Shown here piece after piece: positions 62,865 to 64,000 of a DNA stretch of 64,000 nt. The notes beneath the pieces are model-generated. The model made no database searches. It saw only the letters and a list, made by a program, of their open reading frames with translations, and was not told the origin of the DNA. A program made the position numbers and the translations under genes. Each line of letters begins with the position of its first letter. Positions within the stretch are counted from its first letter, which is position 1. Location: NCBI GenBank assembly GCA_020639235.1, contig JACKHC010000001.1, positions 1,984,001 through 2,048,000 on the forward strand, read 5' to 3'. The DNA is from Phycisphaeraceae bacterium. GTDB taxonomy: Bacteria > Planctomycetota > Phycisphaerae > Phycisphaerales > UBA1924.

Positions 62865-63827
62865 ATGAGCAACGAAACAACGATCAACGAGCCCGTCCTG
62901 CCCGAGGTCAAAATGCACCTCTACCGCCCCAACGAGCCCACCAAAGGGCGCATCGTGCGGTCCGAGGTCTGCACCGCCTCCAAGAAGGCCGCGGGTATCG
63001 TCCGCCATGTGGAGATCGATGTCTCGGGCACCGACCTCGCCGGCAACTGCATGCCGGGCCAGTCCATCGGCGTGATCCCGCCCGGCACGACCGAGCACGG
63101 CAAGCCCCACGCTGTGCGCCTGTATTCACTCGCGTCCCCCTCCATCGGCGAGCAAGGCAACAAGTCGATCATCTCGACGACGGTCAAGCGCACGATCGAG
63201 GAACACTGGGAGACGCACCGCCTCTTCCTGGGCGTCGCCTCCAACTACCTCTGCGATCTCGGCGAGGGCGATCAGGTCTTCCTCACCGGCCCCGCAGGCA
63301 AGCGCTTCATCCTCCCCACAGATGTCAACGCCCACGACTACATGTTCTTCGCTACCGGCACCGGCATCGCGCCCTTCCGCGGCATGATCCTCGATCTCAT
63401 CGCGCGCGGGTGCACCAGCCAGATCACGCTCATCATGGGCGCGCCGTACCGCACCGACCTGCTCTACCACGAAACCATGCGCTCGCTGGAACAGAAGCAC
63501 GCGAACTTCCGGTACCTCACCGCCATCAGCCGCGAGCGCCAGAACGACGGCCACGACCGCATGTATGTCCAGGACCGCCTCACCACCGAGCGCGACGATC
63601 TCGGCCCGCAACTGGCCAGCGAGCGGAACCTCGTCTACATCTGCGGCGTGGCGGGCATGGAACTGGGGATCTTCCAGAAGATGGCGACGATGCTCTCGGG
63701 GTCCTCGCTCGAGCAGTACCTCCGGGTGGACTCCGAGGTCCTCAGCGATATCAACGGGTGGGACCGGCGGATGATCCAGCGCCAGATTCGCCCGACGCGA
63801 AGGGTCTTCCTCGAGGTCTACGCCTGA
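62865..63827 (+). CDS. Ferredoxin-NADP+ reductase-like flavoprotein
   Basis: A 320-residue enzyme of the plant-type FNR family. FAD binding is shown by RLYSLASPS, and VASNYLCDL with GDQVFLTGPAGKRFILP follow. The NADPH part carries FATGTGIAPFRGMILDLI, then IMGAPYRTDLLYHE and VYICGVAGMELGIF, and the protein ends RVFLEVYA, so it lacks the final Tyr of canonical FNR. The N-terminus (MSNETTINEP) adds about 25 residues. It would transfer electrons between NADPH and ferredoxin or flavodoxin. It resembles the FNR domain of BoxA-like proteins as well. Confidence 0.9.
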   Translation: MSNETTINEPVLPEVKMHLYRPNEPTKGRIVRSEVCTASKKAAGIVRHVEIDVSGTDLAGNCMPGQSIGVIPPGTTEHGKPHAVRLYSLASPSIGEQGNKSIISTTVKRTIEEHWETHRLFLGVASNYLCDLGEGDQVFLTGPAGKRFILPTDVNAHDYMFFATGTGIAPFRGMILDLIARGCTSQITLIMGAPYRTDLLYHETMRSLEQKHANFRYLTAISRERQNDGHDRMYVQDRLTTERDDLGPQLASERNLVYICGVAGMELGIFQKMATMLSGSSLEQYLRVDSEVLSDINGWDRRMIQRQIRPTRRVFLEVYA

Positions 63828-63922
63828 GCCGCTCGGATTTTTCTCGGACCGGACCAAAGCGGGCCGTTTATCGGGTCGATGCTGGGGCTACCGGGCGATG
63901 ATGCCCGCGGGGAGGCCCTGCC

Positions 63923-64000
63923 ATGGCCCGCGTACTTGTGATCGATGACTCCGGGTATTTCCGCTCCTCTTCGCGCCTGGCGCTCTGCCGCGACGGGCAC
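63923..64000 (+). CDS. Response regulator (CheY-like), N-terminal fragment cut by the window edge
   Basis: Only the first 26 codons are present: MARVLVIDDSGYFRSSSR and onward. The ATG at 63923 has GGAGG 8 bases upstream. The VLVIDDS beginning with the acidic pair is typical of receiver domains. Any output domain lies outside the window. Confidence 0.7.
   Translation, partial: MARVLVIDDSGYFRSSSRLALCRDGH

Overview
The window is a GC-rich bacterial chromosome segment that I place in the Planctomycetota, most likely class Phycisphaerae. This is an inference from content. Exported proteins carry paired dockerin-like DVDDLN repeats. There is a tandem family of right-handed beta-helix proteins. A PqqD/M50/HlyD protein sits beside a short SecA paralogue, IF-3 starts at a non-AUG codon, and prepilin-like DGHV motifs occur. 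The DNPR motif in MurE shows that the organism makes meso-diaminopimelate peptidoglycan.

Layout: 1-6162 holds five tandem paralogous secreted beta-helix proteins (the first cut by the window edge, the fifth with a damaged 3' end), followed by a hypothetical gene. 7775-15393 is a complete phosphate module read on the minus strand as phoB-phoR-pstS-pstC-pstA-pstB-phoU. Its PstA carries a large extra periplasmic domain. A dockerin-like protein, a DUF2200 protein and tRNA-Ile(CAU) and tRNA-Ser(CGA) follow. 16988-26371 is a monovalent-cation/proton block: mrpAB-D-E-F-G (no mrpC visible), preceded by a four-gene run of an EIIA-like protein, a PII-like protein and two antiporter-like membrane proteins. 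26500-32924 has two small membrane proteins, queA, a fused murE-murF gene and mraY. 32940-43743 contains a helical-repeat protein, a serine-hydrolase fold that has lost its catalytic residues, infC, a frame-interrupted thrS, nrdR, a zinc-ribbon coiled-coil protein, cdsA, and an adenine methyltransferase coupled to a PD-(D/E)XK-like protein.

43858-49362 holds exported proteins, including an M14 zinc carboxypeptidase with dockerin-like repeats. 49843-57821 is the most unusual part. A minus-strand unit encodes a GAF-GAF-TM-HlyD protein, a PqqD-M50-HlyD membrane protein and a SecA-like ATPase without the usual C-terminal half, and then a polytopic membrane protein. Opposite to it lie a periplasmic HlyD-type adaptor and a stand-alone sigma region-4-like protein. 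I read this as a candidate uncharacterised export or membrane-proteolysis system.

From about 58550 to 61600 the base composition is visibly less GC-rich and the genes look accessory: a HEPN-like protein, an unknown protein and an exported nuclease-like/glycine-zipper protein. Hairpin repeats lie beside and within this stretch, and direct repeats follow it. The window ends with a YjbQ family protein, a ferredoxin-NADP reductase-like flavoprotein and the start of a response regulator.

Six net +1 frame shifts, four in thrS and two in the fifth beta-helix gene, all have the same sense. Because ThrRS is essential, base-call or assembly errors are a likely explanation.
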